A DNA stretch of 64,000 bases from Symbiodinium natans (lineage: Eukaryota > Sar > Dinophyceae > Suessiales > Symbiodiniaceae). The notes beneath the pieces were generated by a model. That model saw nothing but the letters and a program-made list of their open reading frames with translations. It ran no database searches and had not been told where the DNA came from. The position numbers and the translations under genes are program-made. The stretch spans positions 241,001 through 305,000 of the forward strand of contig CAJNDS010002356.1 of the NCBI GenBank assembly GCA_905221605.1, given 5' to 3'. Shown here in pieces: positions 30,482-44,695 of this stretch; the first letter of the stretch is position 1; every line of letters begins with the position of its first letter.

Positions 30482-33400
30482 AAAATTGAGCGTAAACATG
30501 ATTGAAGAATTGAGTTTTGACGTGCCGGGGGGGGGGGGGTGTTAGGTGGGCGGTTGCCATCACCCAAAACGGGCACGTAGAACGCCAACCTCGTTGTTTC
30601 CAGACAACGAGACTGCATAGGCAACAATTTTTGCAGGTGTGTCGCCTTCTGCCCTCGTTTAGGCTTGCTCACAGGTTTGTTCGATAGCGAGCATGAATCA
30701 AGCTTGTGCCGTGCGCGGGCAATCCGCGAATGTCATTGCACTTTTTGAGCTGATGCAAGCAGAGCTAGGACGCGGCACGGGGCGCTGTTTTGGAGCCCAC
30801 GGCGGCAGGAATGATAGAAACAAATCGCATTATTTCAGGTGGGAAAAAAAGGTCAGAACGACTATTGCGCCCCTTGCGAAAATGAAGCGACGTAGTGCTA
30901 AGACGTTTCTCTCATCTCGCGACAGGCGCCCTTGGTGAAGGGAGAAGGGGCGTATATAATCTCACCGCAGAGCTTCAGTGGAAAAGCCCCGCCCCTTTCA
31001 GTACACGGCTTGAGATAAACGCAAGCGAGACTGGACAGTTTCATTCCAAGGTTTTTTTGCATGTCCAACTGTGGCATTCCACTACACAGTGTGCTTGCTA
31101 CGGCTTTTTTTCCACATCAAACCCGGCGAGAAAATCCCGCAGATTTCACCACGGAGCAGCTTGGCCATACCTGGCAGTGCACGCTGACTTTCACACGCAT
31201 GGGGCCCCAAGGCATACTCGGGAGAGATATGTGAGTCAAAGAAGCAGGCGGTTCAATCTGCACCCAAGGCTATCTTTTGTGCAATCTTGGCCATCTGTAC
31301 TTGTGAGGCCACTGCAGTCCCATGCCTCGCATTTCGTAGTTCTAAATGGGCTCAACACTTCGGAGCATGCGCCACGGCATCGGCAACAGGAATCTCACAA
31401 GTTCTTGATCATTCTGGTTTGGCTTCTCTTTGTGGCTCTTTCTTCAAAGGGGCTAAACAACCTGCAGAATTCTAAAACCATTGTCTTTTGTCAATGGAGG
31501 CTCGGGTGTCCTCGGCCAGCGAGGCCGACGTAGTGTCCCCGAACGCGTATGTTCTTTTTTGTGAGCGCTTGTAGCCGAACCGTCCCGCAAGTGTAAGCAT
31601 GGTGTACGCTCCGGTTAGTGATATAGAGGCTCAACGACGACGATCGGATGTTGCCTTGTATGCAAGAGGGATGGGGCAGCCAAATACTGGTTTGCCATGC
31701 CCACCCCCGCCCGCATCGATTCGAGAAAAGCAAGCCTGACATGCGTGCAGATTGTTATGCAAGCTGAAAGAAAGATCGGGCATGTAAGCTCAGCTCCGTG
31801 CATTCTGGGCTGCCGTTTTGAAGAAAGTATTTGCCGAGCTGTGGTTTGCCATTTATGTCGCGATTGCACCGACATTTTTTCAGGAATGGGGTGGGTATCT
31901 ACTCGGAAATCTATCGCATTGGTCTTGTTCGAGAAATAGGGCAGCAGCCACCTTGCATGTCTTGTCCAAGTCGTTCTCAACAGTTCCGTATTTCACCATG
32001 ATGTGCCCCTGCGTGGCTTCCGTGGTGCATCCATGCGGAAATAGATCCTTGGCCGATTTCAGGTTAAGTAGCGGTGAGGGATTCATTTTGAGGGGTTTGG
32101 CTAAGGGACTTATTTCAAAGCTTAATTGGTCCCAACCTGTTCTTCCGAGTTGGGCTGCAGGACGAGTAAAGCTTGTCAAACTGAGGAATTGGGTGGAACT
32201 TGCATATCGATCGAGTGATGCTTTGTTGTCTTCCACAAACATGTTTTTTTTTTTACACCCACTTGATTCGGCGCGACTGTTGTTGCAAAACTGCGGGCAA
32301 AGAGCGTCAATTGGCTATGCCGGTGGATGCGTGATGCCTCGTGAAAGACGCCGTTAGTTTTGCTAGACTCGTCTCTACCGAGGCCCTTTTGTTGGCCACA
32401 TGAGCATGTGCCCAGGCTGGAATGTCAATTGTAAGCATTTTTGGCTTTAGGATTTGGGACTTGGAGGAACTTCGTAACATATTCCGTTACTGTAGCTGTG
32501 GCTTTGACCCGGAGCATGACCGCATGTGCATGAGCGCATTGAGTTGCAGAGAGAACGAGATAAGCATCAGTTTGCCCACACCTGTATGAGCAACGAACAA
32601 GGAGACCGATAGCGAAAGAGAGTGAGACAGGTCTCCGGGTACTCCGAGGCATCGGTAATTCCACTGAACCCTTCAACGCACGCCTTCGGGCGCCCCCCCT
32701 TCCATGGGAGGGGGTTGGGTGCGCAGAAAGAAAGAAAGGGAGACAGACTGTTCACACAGGCTCACGAACTGCGGATTTGCATGGCGCAGGGGGGTTTGCC
32801 CTAAGCCCGGTAGAAGAAAAAGTGACCGATGAGGGAAAGAAGGAAAGAGAGCGAGGTCGAGAGAAGGACAAAGAGGAGAGAGAAGGAGAAAGAAGGCACC
32901 AGATTCACCAGATGAAGAACGGAAGGTAATCAGGACATGAAGGAACATGGTGAAGTAGATCGAGATAACAGTAGCTTGAACCCCCGGACACCTAGCTGCT
33001 GTTGCTTGTAGCCATACAAGTGCTCGTTGGCCTCTTTTCCTGGAAGAGCATGCATGGACCAGCAGGTCCTTAGCGCTTTGCTTCGAAATTTGCTCTCGGC
33101 AACTCTTCGGCAACGGTTCGGCCATGAGGCGCCAGCGGCGATTCGTGAAAACGGAGCTTGGGATAATTTGGTTTGAGGCTTTGCTGGATCATTGATTGGG
33201 ATAAGTTGCATGGTCAAGGGCCATTAAGCCAAGTCCGGAGAGGGCTCAGCCGGCAAGTGAACTTCAACTGCCAACCAAGCAGGTGCATCTGCAACAAGCG
33301 ACAAGGGCGTAGGAGTACATATGCATACATATATGTATATATGAGTCTGGGCTTGCGTTGTCAGTTTGCTGGAAGAATTTTCTCCCAAGTTGGATGGAAA

Positions 33401-36400
33401 TTGCATTTAGCCTAGTGTTTGAAAGCCTCAACCCGCTCCTTTGCTCGCAGGTCGAGCATGCATTCCGGCAGATGCTCAACCTGACGAACGAAGCTTGCAG
33501 AATGAGACTGCAGGGCTCGGGGAAGTTTTCCGCATGGGAGTTTTGCAACGGTGAAGGAGTGCGTCGTTTACTACGGTAGGTTCTTTGATATCGCAGGTTC
33601 GATGTGCATGCTTCTTGCACAGCGTGGCGCAGCTCAGTCACTCACACGCTCGCTGCTCGGATGTGAATCCCCGTGCCCATATCCACTGCCTGCGAGAAGC
33701 TGATCGTCTCTTGATGCCTCTTCATGGGGATTCTGGTCTCTTTCTGCCACCTGCAAGGGGCTTCATCTTGTTGCAAGAATGTGCGGTTCCAGCAAGCTTG
33801 CCGTCAGTCACGAAGCTGCAGAGCTTTCATACGAAGGTGCCTGGCACACTGTTGGGGGATTGTTCTGGACCTTTTGACTGTTCGACTCACCAATTTTGCG
33901 GCCAGCTGCCACCCCTGAATCATCGCTTTTGCGTAATGCTTGCCGGGGGTTTGCTGCATTGCTAAACACTTTGTGTGTCATTGGCAACTGCTTGCGGCGT
34001 TGTTACGTGATGACGTTTAGGCATCTGGCCTTCCCAAGGTGCCGCGCGTATTGACGCTTGTTGCAGGTGTCCATACGTCGTGACAGGAATTCCCGTGCCA
34101 AGGCATCTGACTACCGTGGTTCGTGGCTGCTCGTTGATGTCTTGAAGGCTGATAGCTGCGGAAGGCGGGTTGCGCAACGAGTTTGAAGTGCGCAAGGCTG
34201 ATTTAGCCCGAAAGCGCACGATAAAGCATCTTGCGTTTGGATATTCTCGGCAGCACGGGGTAAGGATGCAGAAGGCTTCGCATACCGCAGCAACATCCCT
34301 AAAAGCACATGGTGCTTGAAAGAGACATGTGTTATCACCTCTCAGTGCCTTTGCTCCTGTCACTGCATTCGGAAGCCGTGAATCGAGTCATGGAACGCGG
34401 CAAGAAACGAGTTGATTGCTGAGGGTCCGGGTTTTGTGCAGGAGGCGCGTCCATTCATTTTGCAGAATGCCTGTTCCCCCCCGTTGCCGGTAATTCACCT
34501 GTGCAGCTTGTGCCCTTCCTAGCCCCTACATCTGAGTGCTTCCGACCCTTGAGAGGTTCAGCTGCTTGAAGGTTCCCCTGCATGGAGATTCTGGTCTCTT
34601 ATGGTCTCCTCCACTCGCCGGCTCCTCCCGTCGCCTTCTGAAGTCGAGTTGAGCCAGGGACCTCACCTGCGTAGGGGGCAGTGAACCTCCATTCAAGTAG
34701 TTTCTGCTTGCGCCGTGGCTTTGGTGCCTGACTTTCTTGGCTCGGCAGACCGTTGCGGACCCATCACTGGTTCGACGTGCCGAGCGTGCTTGCATACGCA
34801 CAGAGTGAAGTTCAGAGGAGATGATGCGGGCATGGCAAGCGCAATCAATGTGCGACGTCTGAATGCTTCCGGCAGGCTTAAAGAGAATGGGAGGCCTTTT
34901 GCCCGCCTGTAAGTCAGTGCAGGTCATGAGGAGCTGCAAGAAGCTCATCATCGGCCCGCGTGAATGTCACAAGCTGGGTTGGGTCTTCAGAGCGCTGGCC
35001 AAGCAGCTCCAAGGATGGATGGGCAGCAAGAAGGGCAGAATGGCAGTTTGTGGCATTTCGGCAATCCTGAGCGGAAGGATTGCATGGCATGATCACTCCC
35101 TAGTGGAGTAGCACAGCTTTGCACAGTTCACAGACGAGCATTTCACGGATGTTCCTGCCCATCCTGCAACCAAAGCCATCCACAACCCGAAGGACTCAGT
35201 CCTGCACAACGGCTTACAGCCCGGCTAGATGTCTCCATTTGCGCTGCAGTACTTTGAGAAGCTGCCATGCGGAGGACCCATGCTTGCTCCTTGCAGAAGA
35301 AGGTGCAGGTTTTCGCCGCCGCTAAAGAGAGCTGAGGTTTTGCGACTCTGCCGTGAACTGAACCTCTGAATGGCACCCATGTCGCGGCTCTTGTCTAGCC
35401 TCACCGGACATCATTGGAACGCAAAACACAACATCAAGGTATCAAGGCTCATTGCAATTATGTGAGGTCCCGGACCCGCAAAGGCCGGGTCGTCCCAGAT
35501 CCGGAAAGGTCTGTACACCCAAATTCATTGAGTTTCTAAACAGCTCTCAAACACTAACCATGTCAATGACTGGTCATTCCCAGAGCTGGCAGTGCCGGCT
35601 AAGTGCAGTGCTGCGTTTTCAGAGAGCAGCATTTCTGAGGCTTGGGGATGCTTGGAGGCAATCGTAGCTTGGCGCGACGCCGATGTTTCCTGCATTGACC
35701 GAAGCCTGCCATGGTCCCCTCCGTGTCTAGGCTGTGCTCGCAGTGCTCGCATGTGCTCGCTTTCCAGAGTTTGCTGTTCTGTGCACTCGTGTTTGCCCCG
35801 TGCGGGGGATTGCCTGGCAACCGGCGAGCCCAGTCCACACGTCGCAAGCATTGTGGAGTCAAGGGGAGCAATACACGTTCCCAAGACACGGTCTGAACTT
35901 CCTTTTCTGATGTTGATGCACTGGAATGGTTGCCAAGGCCGCCTTCGCAGCGGAACCGACACCCGTGTTCGTATTGCACTTGCCCCTCATGGTTGCCCAA
36001 CAGGTGCCGAAATTTCCATGGACCTGGTGCTGTTTCGAAACAACACCAGGTTCAGCACTTGAACCATGGCAGAACAGTTAGCTCGCGGTACTTTCCTTAG
36101 AGGCTTTCACACCAAAATGCCTCACAGTAGTTTCCTTGGCGTCTGCTTTGGCCTCAGGGGCCTTAGGCAAGCCAACGGCCTGAACAGGAATCCCCTGCAT
36201 CGTAGGCACCAGCCTATGTCTCACTTCCTACACCTTGGAGGGTTGCACACATCAACACAGACAAGCATCAGGTCTCGCCAGAAGGTATCTTCACCTCCAG
36301 GGCTGAGACGATGGTTGTCAGGCTCATTGTGCGAGTGGGCCTCAGATGTCTTCTCGGCTTTGGGAGCGAAGCTGCAAGCACGGAGATTGAGAAGCAGGCC

Positions 36401-39400
36401 AGACACGCAGCGATGCATGCTGATATGTCACCCAAGAAGCTTTGCTTGCGTCCAAAGACCGTGCAGATGCAACGCATCGACTGCGGCATCCTAGGCCGAT
36501 CATAGCCCGAAGCATATTCTGAGGCAGTCCACCCGTGTGCACATTCCGCTCAATGATCGCCCTCAACAATGACAGGGCCAAGTCTTTGGAGCGATTCCTT
36601 TTGGTCCTGAACTGGGCGGCGCTCTTGCACCAGCAGTGGACCTCGAGATTCCGATGTGTGCATGCCGTTTTTTTGCTAGATGCAGAGCAGGAAGGCAGAC
36701 GTCTGAGGCGTTCTAAGGTCCAAGCCCAGGAGGGTCAAGTTACCTGCAAGTCATGAGTCTTCATCACAGACAATGGGGATGTTTGGTGAATGGGTTCATG
36801 GTCAAAGCGGGGATAGTCCCGACAGACGCTCAGAACTCTGACGCCTTCTTCGCCATCACTGGCCAGATGATTGGCGCTGTTGTCAGGGACCGATTTGTGC
36901 AAGGGCCAATCTTCCTTTTTGTTGCTGAATTGAGCAGGGCCGATGAACGGTTGCAAGCTGAAGTAAGCAAGTCTGGACTGCGCGAAGTGAAGCGCTGTGT
37001 GGAGTTTGCCTTTCGCCGCGCATCTGTTGCCCATTGCATTCAGGGTACCTGCAGTGAGTGGCCGTCTGCGTGTCTTGGGTTGATCCATCGCCTTGTAGGT
37101 AAATCAAAGGGTTCATGAATCCCTGAGCTTGCGCTCCATGCTCGAGACGATGCTTGTTGCAGTGCCTCAAGGTGCGGGGACAGGAGCAAACCGTGCTCCA
37201 GTCTGCCACGGCATTCAGCATGTCCAGCCGACCCAGGCAATGCTGGAGCAATCGGAAGCACGCTTCATTGTCCTTCAGCCTTCGGCCGATCGTCGCCAGC
37301 AGCTGATTTTCCAGCAGGGTGAGGCCCGGCATGGGCCTGTGAACCTTGCAAACCTTTGCGGCCTGCCCAACTTCACTAACTTTCTCGATCTGCTCGTTCT
37401 GAAAAAGCTGTTAAACCCTGTCGATGTCAGCTTCTTTCTCCCTGGGCCGATGATCGCGAAGCATGTGGTCTCCCCGCCCAGAACAGGCTGACCTGCTTGT
37501 AAAACCTAGAAGCCGTGTTGACAGGTGTCGCAGCCGTGGACTCACCCTGGCTTGGCAAGATGCCAGGTTGTCGGAACGTAATGACGCGCGTCTTTATCGG
37601 GAGCCCAGCTTGGGATCTGTCTGCATAGACAAGTACGGTTTTTCGAAGTTACTCTCCGCCCGCAGTGTCCGAAGGGTAGTGACAAATGGGTAATTTGCAG
37701 CATCCTCCCAGCAGAAGCAAGGAGATTGTGACATGATGCTGTAACGTCCTTGCTGCTATGGAGGCAGGACGCCTGAGAAGAGCATCTCGATTGTAACTCC
37801 CAGGATATTTCCAGCATTCGAGAGAGAGCACAGCGTATGTCGCTTGCGCAGATGTCCACACTCCGTGGCTCAGCCTCCTAGCTCATGAACTGCTCTCGCT
37901 GACAGCTCGTTGAGGGCTCGTTGAAATCTGAACGAAGCACCCTGCTTTCTAGGTGTGGCTTGCATGAGGATCTGATGTCTGCAGCGGTGTTCAGGCTTGG
38001 TTGCTGCACTACCCCCTTCTGCCGAACATCATGTCGCCGTGCAGTGTAGCAGCGCAGCTGGGAGGAAGCACTGTTCGTTTGCAAGGACATGAGAGTTGAC
38101 AAGATGCTGACAATTGCTGCCGCGCCCGTAATGGGTCGATTCGAGATCATGGAGATGGTCTTCGAAGAAAGGCGGCAGCTCGTCCCAAGCATCGACACTT
38201 GCTGACCGGTTGGCAAGCGTGTCTATAACCCCGCCAGAGAGTCCGCACACTGCAGAAGCACTGTCCCGGTTGCTGCTCCGATTGTATCTGCGAACCTCAC
38301 TGAGCACTGCAGTCAGTGGTGAGATTCTGAGCTAACGCATTGAGATTCCAATCGCAGCAGGTTACCTAGCATGCCCATCTGTCCGGAGGCCCAGCGAGCA
38401 GACCCCAAGTTGTAGAACAGCGCCGTTGCAGCTCCTTTGACGGTCTGTCTGCTTTGTGCCCCGAAGATGTTCAAGGCGTGCAGCTTCTGGTCTTGCAGCC
38501 TCCATCACCTTTGCCTGGGTACCATAAATTCTGCGGGACTGTCGCATCCCAGGCAAGTTTCAGCATGTGGAGAGACTTACAATGACCTACGCTCCAGGCC
38601 CGCCAAGAGATCGCCAGAGCGCGCCTTTTCGATTCGACGATTGACTCCGGGGGGGGGGGTTCTTAACATCTCTTGACTTGAACCTCCCCATCGTGACGGT
38701 GCCTACTCACAGACAGAAGTTCGCTCCAGCTTCTCTGATATCGTTTTTGGTGTCGATGACTTTATCGGCTTCGCCTCCGCGAAGTGTCTCTGGCCAAAAG
38801 CTGAGGCTACGTTGGTTGCCCTTGGCGGCACCGGGCCGGGCATCATGTTAGGATCCAAAGCCGGTCCCCGTTTCGAACGTGTTGCGCTGCACGGCTCCGC
38901 ACGGATCCGCAAGGTTGGGAAGGTGCCGGAACACTTCGAGGAGAACGCGCCGAAGAGGCAGACATCTGCACTCTGAAGCCGTGAGGATTCTGAGACATGG
39001 AAGCGGAGCCATAAAGACTGCGATGCAAGATGATGCGAAGCTTCTGGAAGGTATGCTCTCCTGGTTCGGAGCCGGAGGTGGACTTCGGAGTGATTTGAAA
39101 ACTCTCGAGACATTTCTTCGACCTTCGCCTCTGCAGAGGCTGCAGACTACAAGTTGAAATCTCAATCGTCCGCCACCAGGAACCTGCTATTTGCCAAGGG
39201 GCTGCGTGTAGGCCAGCCGTCCGCACGGAGCTTGCGGTGCTTCGCGGCGGAATCAAGGGTCATGAGCGGTTGACTCAAGGCATCAATCTGGTCTGTATTC
39301 GCAAGTGATCTGCAGGGTGCTTTGGCGCAGTCATTCGTTGCCGCGGTGTAGAACACAACTCATGCACTGTGGCTTTCGAGCTGTTGAGGGTCCGGTGTCT

Positions 39401-41847
39401 CCCGTTCATCACTTGACACAGCCTTTCCTGAAGTTCTCTACCTGCTTCGAGGAATAACAAGCAACCTGCAGTATTGCTTCGCCTGGAGAAAGTGTCATCA
39501 GACCTCGGCGAAGGTGATGTCCTAGAACATTTCGACACCACAACCCTTAAGCACCGCCTTCCGCAAGCCATCAGCAAAGCAGCAGTCAGTCTCCGAAGCT
39601 TGAACCGGAAGCCCCCCTGAATGTCCTGAGATGTTTCATGCACAGTTTGTCAGGACCGATGATCCGAAGAATCGGCCTACGGTGTACTCGCTGTTGACGT
39701 GTGTGCCCCACAAGGTTGCTTCTCGGAGCATCCGATCGGTCAGATGCGACTCTACACCCACATGCCGGTGCATAGCTTCGCGTAAAGTCAGATGTCGCAG
39801 TTTGTGCGCGCGGCCATACTGTGATGATCTCACAAGACCAACCTATGCTTTAAAGTAGCCGGTGGATGTAATGACCGAGCGTGTCTGTCCAGGCTGCAAT
39901 GGTTTCAAGAGCCGTCGCAATAGTCTCAGGATCCTTGTGGATCTGTGGGTTTTCTGCCTTAGCAGGGCACTGGACAATCGTTGCGACGGTTCGGAACGGT
40001 TCCGGTCTGTTTGTGGGTGGATATGGTTTCTCAGAACTCTAAACAGTTCCTGAGATTGTTTTGATGGTTCCCCAGCCACTACTGCGCCTTACAGCCGAAC
40101 ACGCAACAGGATCGGACGTGTTGCCCTCCTTTTGTGCCTGGGAATGACGGCACGCACATCAGAGCCGAAGGTAGCAAGGTGCGGATTGCCGGCACGCTGG
40201 CAAAGCAGGACATAGGCAACGGGTAGGCAACAGGCAGGCATGTTCAGGTCTGAGGGTCACGTGGCGGTCTCCGGCCGGAGCAGATGAGGACGCGTTCCAC
40301 CGGTGCCGAAGGCTGAATGTGCAACCCGCATCGCGACCCACATCTTCATCCATTGACCCGATGGATGCTGCAACTGTGCAGTATTGGCCTGAAGGTTGCA
40401 TCGCTGTGCTTCGGATTAGACAAACCGTAAAAAAACTACAACTTGCACTCCCTGTGCTAGATGCCGGAAATCCTTGGTGAAGCGGCCGTGGGCTTGGATG
40501 ACGCAGTTGGTAAGTCGCAAGCATGTGCTCGCTGGGGGGCGGAGTGCAAGTGCCTCGAGAGAAAAGGACCATCATGGGACAGGTTGTTTCCTGCTCGATC
40601 ATGAGCGACTTGGGCGAGGAGTATCTCTGGCAGCCAGGGGTCTCTAAAGCGCGTGTGCATTGTCGGTTGCTTGCGAAAAAGGGTTTGCACAAGGAAGTGC
40701 ATACATGTTCGAGCAGCATCACACCGTCCTTTGCACTGAAGCGGCATCCACTTCGTGTATTGCGAGGGTGGATAGAAGCAATGCATCGTTCCGACCACTG
40801 CTCTCGTCTGACGATGAGGGCTGTGCAAAATCTGCAGGTTGCTACTCGTTTTCCTTCCCAGACATGCCTCGACTGGGCTACAGCAACATCTTGGACGCCT
40901 CAGGCAAAACACAGCAAAGGTCAACGTGTGGCTTGAATGAGGCTCGCTTTCGCCCATTTGCGGTAGGGAAGACTTTGCAAGTCAGGAGCACCAGGAGAGC
41001 CACAAGCTGCCCAGCTGCCTGTGCATCCCGAAGCCTGATTCCATGATTCCACCTTAGCCCGGAATCTGCACGATCATGGCTAAGTAGCTAAGCTAAGCGG
41101 CTAAGTCGTTTAGTTCCGAAGGGGGAACTTTCAACTTGCATGCTCTGCCGATGAGAGGTTTTGATTGATTTTAAGCCTCTATAGAACTTCAGTGTAGGGT
41201 TAGTTTTTGCGGTGAGGCTTGTTCAATGCCCCTGCAGCTCGCTTCCTGCTTGCGGTTCTTAAGCTCTAGGATTCGTCCCGTGCGGTGATTGATGCCACAA
41301 GACTGCCTAGGTACTAGCTGAGGATTTGGCCTAGCCCAGTGGGAAGACAGCAGGGCTCGGATGGTGTCTCCTCATTGCCAGAGGTCCCAGCGAACGTGTT
41401 TTACGGTGTTTGTCCAGATTGGGAACTGCCTGTCCTGCTACCTATCACTACCAAAGCACGTCGATATCACACAGCTTCATCGAGGGTGCAGCCTACTTGT
41501 GTCTGCAAGTGTAGCAAGATGCAGTGCTATTACGCCGCGCAGTGTGCCGAGCGAGCCCACGCTGCACTGGCGATGATATCTTTTGCCCCTATGCAGCGTA
41601 TCACGGAAACGCACGGTGGAGCTTGGATCAAGCGAGGGCGGTTGGCAATGCTGTCCGCATTTTCGCGTGTCAGCATGAGTCAGAGAGAAGCTGCTTCTGC
41701 CGGCTTGCTTTTGAAGTTCTAGTCGTTGCTGAAGTGAACTGGGCAAAGTTGGCAAAGACGAACTGTAGCAGGAGCTGAGGGGCTGGCGTACCGAGCTTGG
41801 CCATTGCGATGCTAGGCTGTCTCACCTTGTCTCACCTTGGAGGGTGT

Positions 41848-41896
41848 GAGACACGGGAGACACGGGAGACACGGCAGACACGGGAGACACGGGAGG
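41848..41896. repeat. 10 bp tandem repeat (GAGACACGGG)
   Basis: About five units of GAGACACGGG with one C variant, next to two copies of CTCACCTTG. Confidence 0.85.
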
Positions 41897-42031
41897 CTTT
41901 GCCTTTGGCCCAGGGCTTCAGCGAGCGTTTCAGCGGCGCTTGCGTGCAAGTACCTTAGCTTGGCTTCGCCTTCGCCTCAAAGGGCTGCCTCTTCAACTCC
42001 TTCGGGCTTGGTTTCTTCGATTGCTCCGTGG

Positions 42032-42072
42032 TGGCCCAAGCCTGGGCCCAAGCCTGGGCCCAAGCCTGGGCC
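42032..42072. repeat. 12 bp tandem repeat (GCCCAAGCCTGG)
   Basis: Just over three perfect units. Confidence 0.85.
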
Positions 42073-42668
42073 AACGCAAGAGATCTGGACACTTTGCTCA
42101 CTTTCTTCAACTTGGCCACATGCCGATGTGTCCCACTTTCTGAAGCATTCCGAAGAGGCAGCACATCGAGCACATCCGGGCCTTTGCCAAAGAAAGGGAA
42201 AATGAGATGAGTTTCCTGCGTTTACCCGAGCGGTACAGAGCTTAGGCAGCTTAGGTTACAGGACTATAAGCTTGTGTCATTCATTCTTGCCGTTGTCGAG
42301 GACCCTCACATGCTTTCCCGAATATGTAGCAGAAGGGTTCCCGTTTCAAGAGTATCTCAGTTTCGGGTTGGAGAGGTGACGAAAATCGGTGCCGCGCAGG
42401 TCCACGAAACGTTCGCGAATTGATCGCGAGCGTTCGCAAGTGTTCGCGCGAGTGTCGCTCGTCGGCTTTAGTTGCAGAAGCCTGCCTTTTGGCATCGCGT
42501 CGGTGCGCCGTGCGGCGGCTCTTACTGTAGCTCTTTGTGTTGTGGCACGGTTTCCGTGCATCCCCGGCTGTAGATGCGCAAGCTGCGTTTTGGCATGGTT
42601 TTCATGCATCGCGTGAACACTCGCGAGTGTCGCACGAAAGGGATGCGGAAGCCTGCGTAGCGTCTTTC

Positions 42669-42670
<2 letters not shown>

Positions 42671-42726
<56 letters not shown>
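42671..42726. repeat. (TG)28 microsatellite
   Basis: An uninterrupted TG array of about 56 bp. It generates artificial Cys-Val or Thr-His frames. Confidence 0.97.
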
Positions 42727-42730
<4 letters not shown>

Positions 42731-43324
42731 CACGTCAGCGTGACGAGTGCAGATGCTACCATATGTACCGGCGCAAAGGGTGCTCAACGAGTGCAGGTAT
42801 TAGTCTAGGCACGTCAGGACTTTGTATACAGCTCAAAAAGTGATGATATCAGCGTCTGGCGTCGATATCAAAACAGAGCGACCTTGTTTTTGCGAGTTCA
42901 GAGAACGGCGTCATGTGGGGCGCGTGTGTTCTCTAAGTGCCTTGTGTTTGCATTCGGGTCCGCCAGGCCAGGCAGGAAAACTAGTGCAGTGGTGCAGTGG
43001 GGCCTTATGTCTTTCGTCCGCAGGGAACAGGTCATGCACGGTAGCCTTGAAGGTCACTCACCTGAAGTTGTTGTTCCGTGGTTCTTGTCGACCTGCAACA
43101 CCCTTGTAGTTCTGCAGTCGTTCCAGTAAAGGCAACCGCTGGAGAGCTGAAGTGCACTACACATGCACCCTGAAGACTCTGAAGAATCTGGGGTCTCAGG
43201 AAGCCGTCTCACTGCCACATCTGTGTCTTGGCTCATACCTTGATGCTCGCATTGAGACTTCTCGCGGATTGACTGTCGCGGTGTGACCTACCCTCTTGCA
43301 CCGTAGACGTCGAAACATTCCTCA

Positions 43325-43349
43325 CCCCCCCCCCCCCCCCCCCCCCCCG
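43325..43349. repeat. poly-C tract
   Basis: About 25 consecutive C, likely polymorphic in length and a sequencing hazard. Confidence 0.95.
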
Positions 43350-43434
43350 ATGTGAAGGATCCTGCTAAGAGCATGCCTCCACTCATCGAGCAGCAAGTTC
43401 ATCTCTGCACCTGCAGCTCAAGACATGTCAGAGC

Positions 43435-43902
43435 TTGATGGAGTCGGAAAGAAAACGGCGCAAAGCCGGGAAGGCACCAGGACGTTCTGCAGCGCGCTCA
43501 GAGGCAAGCTTTGACAACAAGTCCTGGTTCTGGTGCATGGTGTGCAAAGGACCGGGTGCTGGCAAAAGACCCTCAGGACACTGGGAAAGTAAGCAAAAAA
43601 CAAGCGAAGACAATAAGACCCGAGAACAAGCAGGGGCCCCAGCATCCGGGCACCGTCCTTTCGCTTTGTGCTTCGCAGCTGTTGGCTGGCTCCCCGTCAG
43701 GGGGAAGCGTGCATGGAAGCCGCCGAAAGAATACAGCGGAGCAAAGGCCGGACTTCAGAAAGAGGACAAACGTCGCGGCAATCGATCTGGTAGTAGTCTG
43801 TGTAGATTCTTGACCGATCGCTGCCGCAAAGATTGCCCCTTCGGTCTGGGCCTGAGGTGCGCAATGTTCCATTTAGCGATGCCGAGAATGCGAAGATCAT
43901 AA
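43435..43902 (+). CDS. basic protein with CCCH-like zinc finger, possible exon
   Basis: The frame opens with MMESERKRRKAGKAPGRSA and runs 155 codons. The N-terminal half is basic and contains WFWCMVCKGPGAG. The C-terminus has CRFLTDRCRKDCPFGLGLRC followed by AMFH, a C-X10-C-X7-C-X3-H spacing close to CCCH fingers of RNA-binding proteins, with CPFG as in many of them. No second finger is seen. It could be a single-exon gene or the first exon of a longer one. The function is probably RNA binding, by inference only. Confidence 0.35.
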   Translation: MMESERKRRKAGKAPGRSAARSEASFDNKSWFWCMVCKGPGAGKRPSGHWESKQKTSEDNKTREQAGAPASGHRPFALCFAAVGWLPVRGKRAWKPPKEYSGAKAGLQKEDKRRGNRSGSSLCRFLTDRCRKDCPFGLGLRCAMFHLAMPRMRRS

Positions 43903-44695
43903 ACGGGACGGGAACTTGGCCAGCCTTTGTGTGCCACACATCATGCTGCATTTCGGCTTCAAGTTGCGCCTAAGGGCTGCGTGTTGCACTTCATGTGGTG
44001 CAGAGCTCTGGCCTTCTGCTGAGGATTCGAGCTTATTGCGAGGAGGAGGGTCTGGATTATGCTGAAGCGTCGCGTGCTGAGACCACGTGGGGCTGGCATG
44101 GAGCTGGAGCATCTCGCCGAGCTAGGTGAGTTTGGTCTTACTTTGAAAGATAGGGAAAGCTGTGAGATGTGAGATATTGATTGTATCATGATTGCATCAT
44201 AGGAAGAGCGTGCGTGGGGCAGGGGGGGGGACGCAACATCGATGCTTTCGCAGGAAAGTGCTGCCTTGGTGTGCGGGGCAGGGGGGGGTCAAGATTGATT
44301 GTTTCAAGGGATGTGCTGCTTTGGGGGAGAAGTGGGCTCAGTACGACATGTCTGTGTCAGTGACGCGCGTTCGCTTGTGTCTGTCCTTGTGTCGTATGGT
44401 TGTCATCATCATCCGCAGAGGTTGCGCCATCCGCAGATCATCCCAATCGTCACAGATGCCCACGTGCTTCCACCTCCGCCTCCGATTTTGTCTCCCGCAC
44501 ACCTGCACACAGCATCTCCTTGCGCCTGTCTCGGCTTCGGCTGTCGTTTCCCCGTGGCTTGCCCCCCAAGCGAGCACATGCAGTTCCACGTGTTGTGGCT
44601 CTAGGACACTTCCAGCTCTGTGCAGGTGCAAGACTCTTCACAAGGAGAAGAGAAGCTGCAGACTCAGTTCGCTTTCCAAATCATAGGTACTCCTG

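Larger units (their letters stand above)
30527..43434. other. about 13 kb with no recognisable gene
   Basis: GC-moderate spacer starting with a G-tract (30527-30539). Short overlapping frames exist on both strands. The longest (30895-31533 plus, 212 codons; 33962-34363 minus; 36066-36494 plus; 36753-37118 plus; 36883-37332 minus) show no motif I recognise, and opposite strands are often equally open. A phrase like CATGG.GATTCTGGTCTCTT recurs at about 33724 and 34583, hinting at eroded dispersed repeats. Introns or repeats are the likely content. Confidence 0.5.

Noticed and set aside
30895-31533. 212-codon plus frame
   Set aside because: The longest frame in the 30-43 kb spacer, but no domain, no regular composition and no support from neighbours; not called a gene.
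42346-42787. Thr-His and Cys-Val repeat proteins
   Set aside because: Produced by translating the (TG)n microsatellite.
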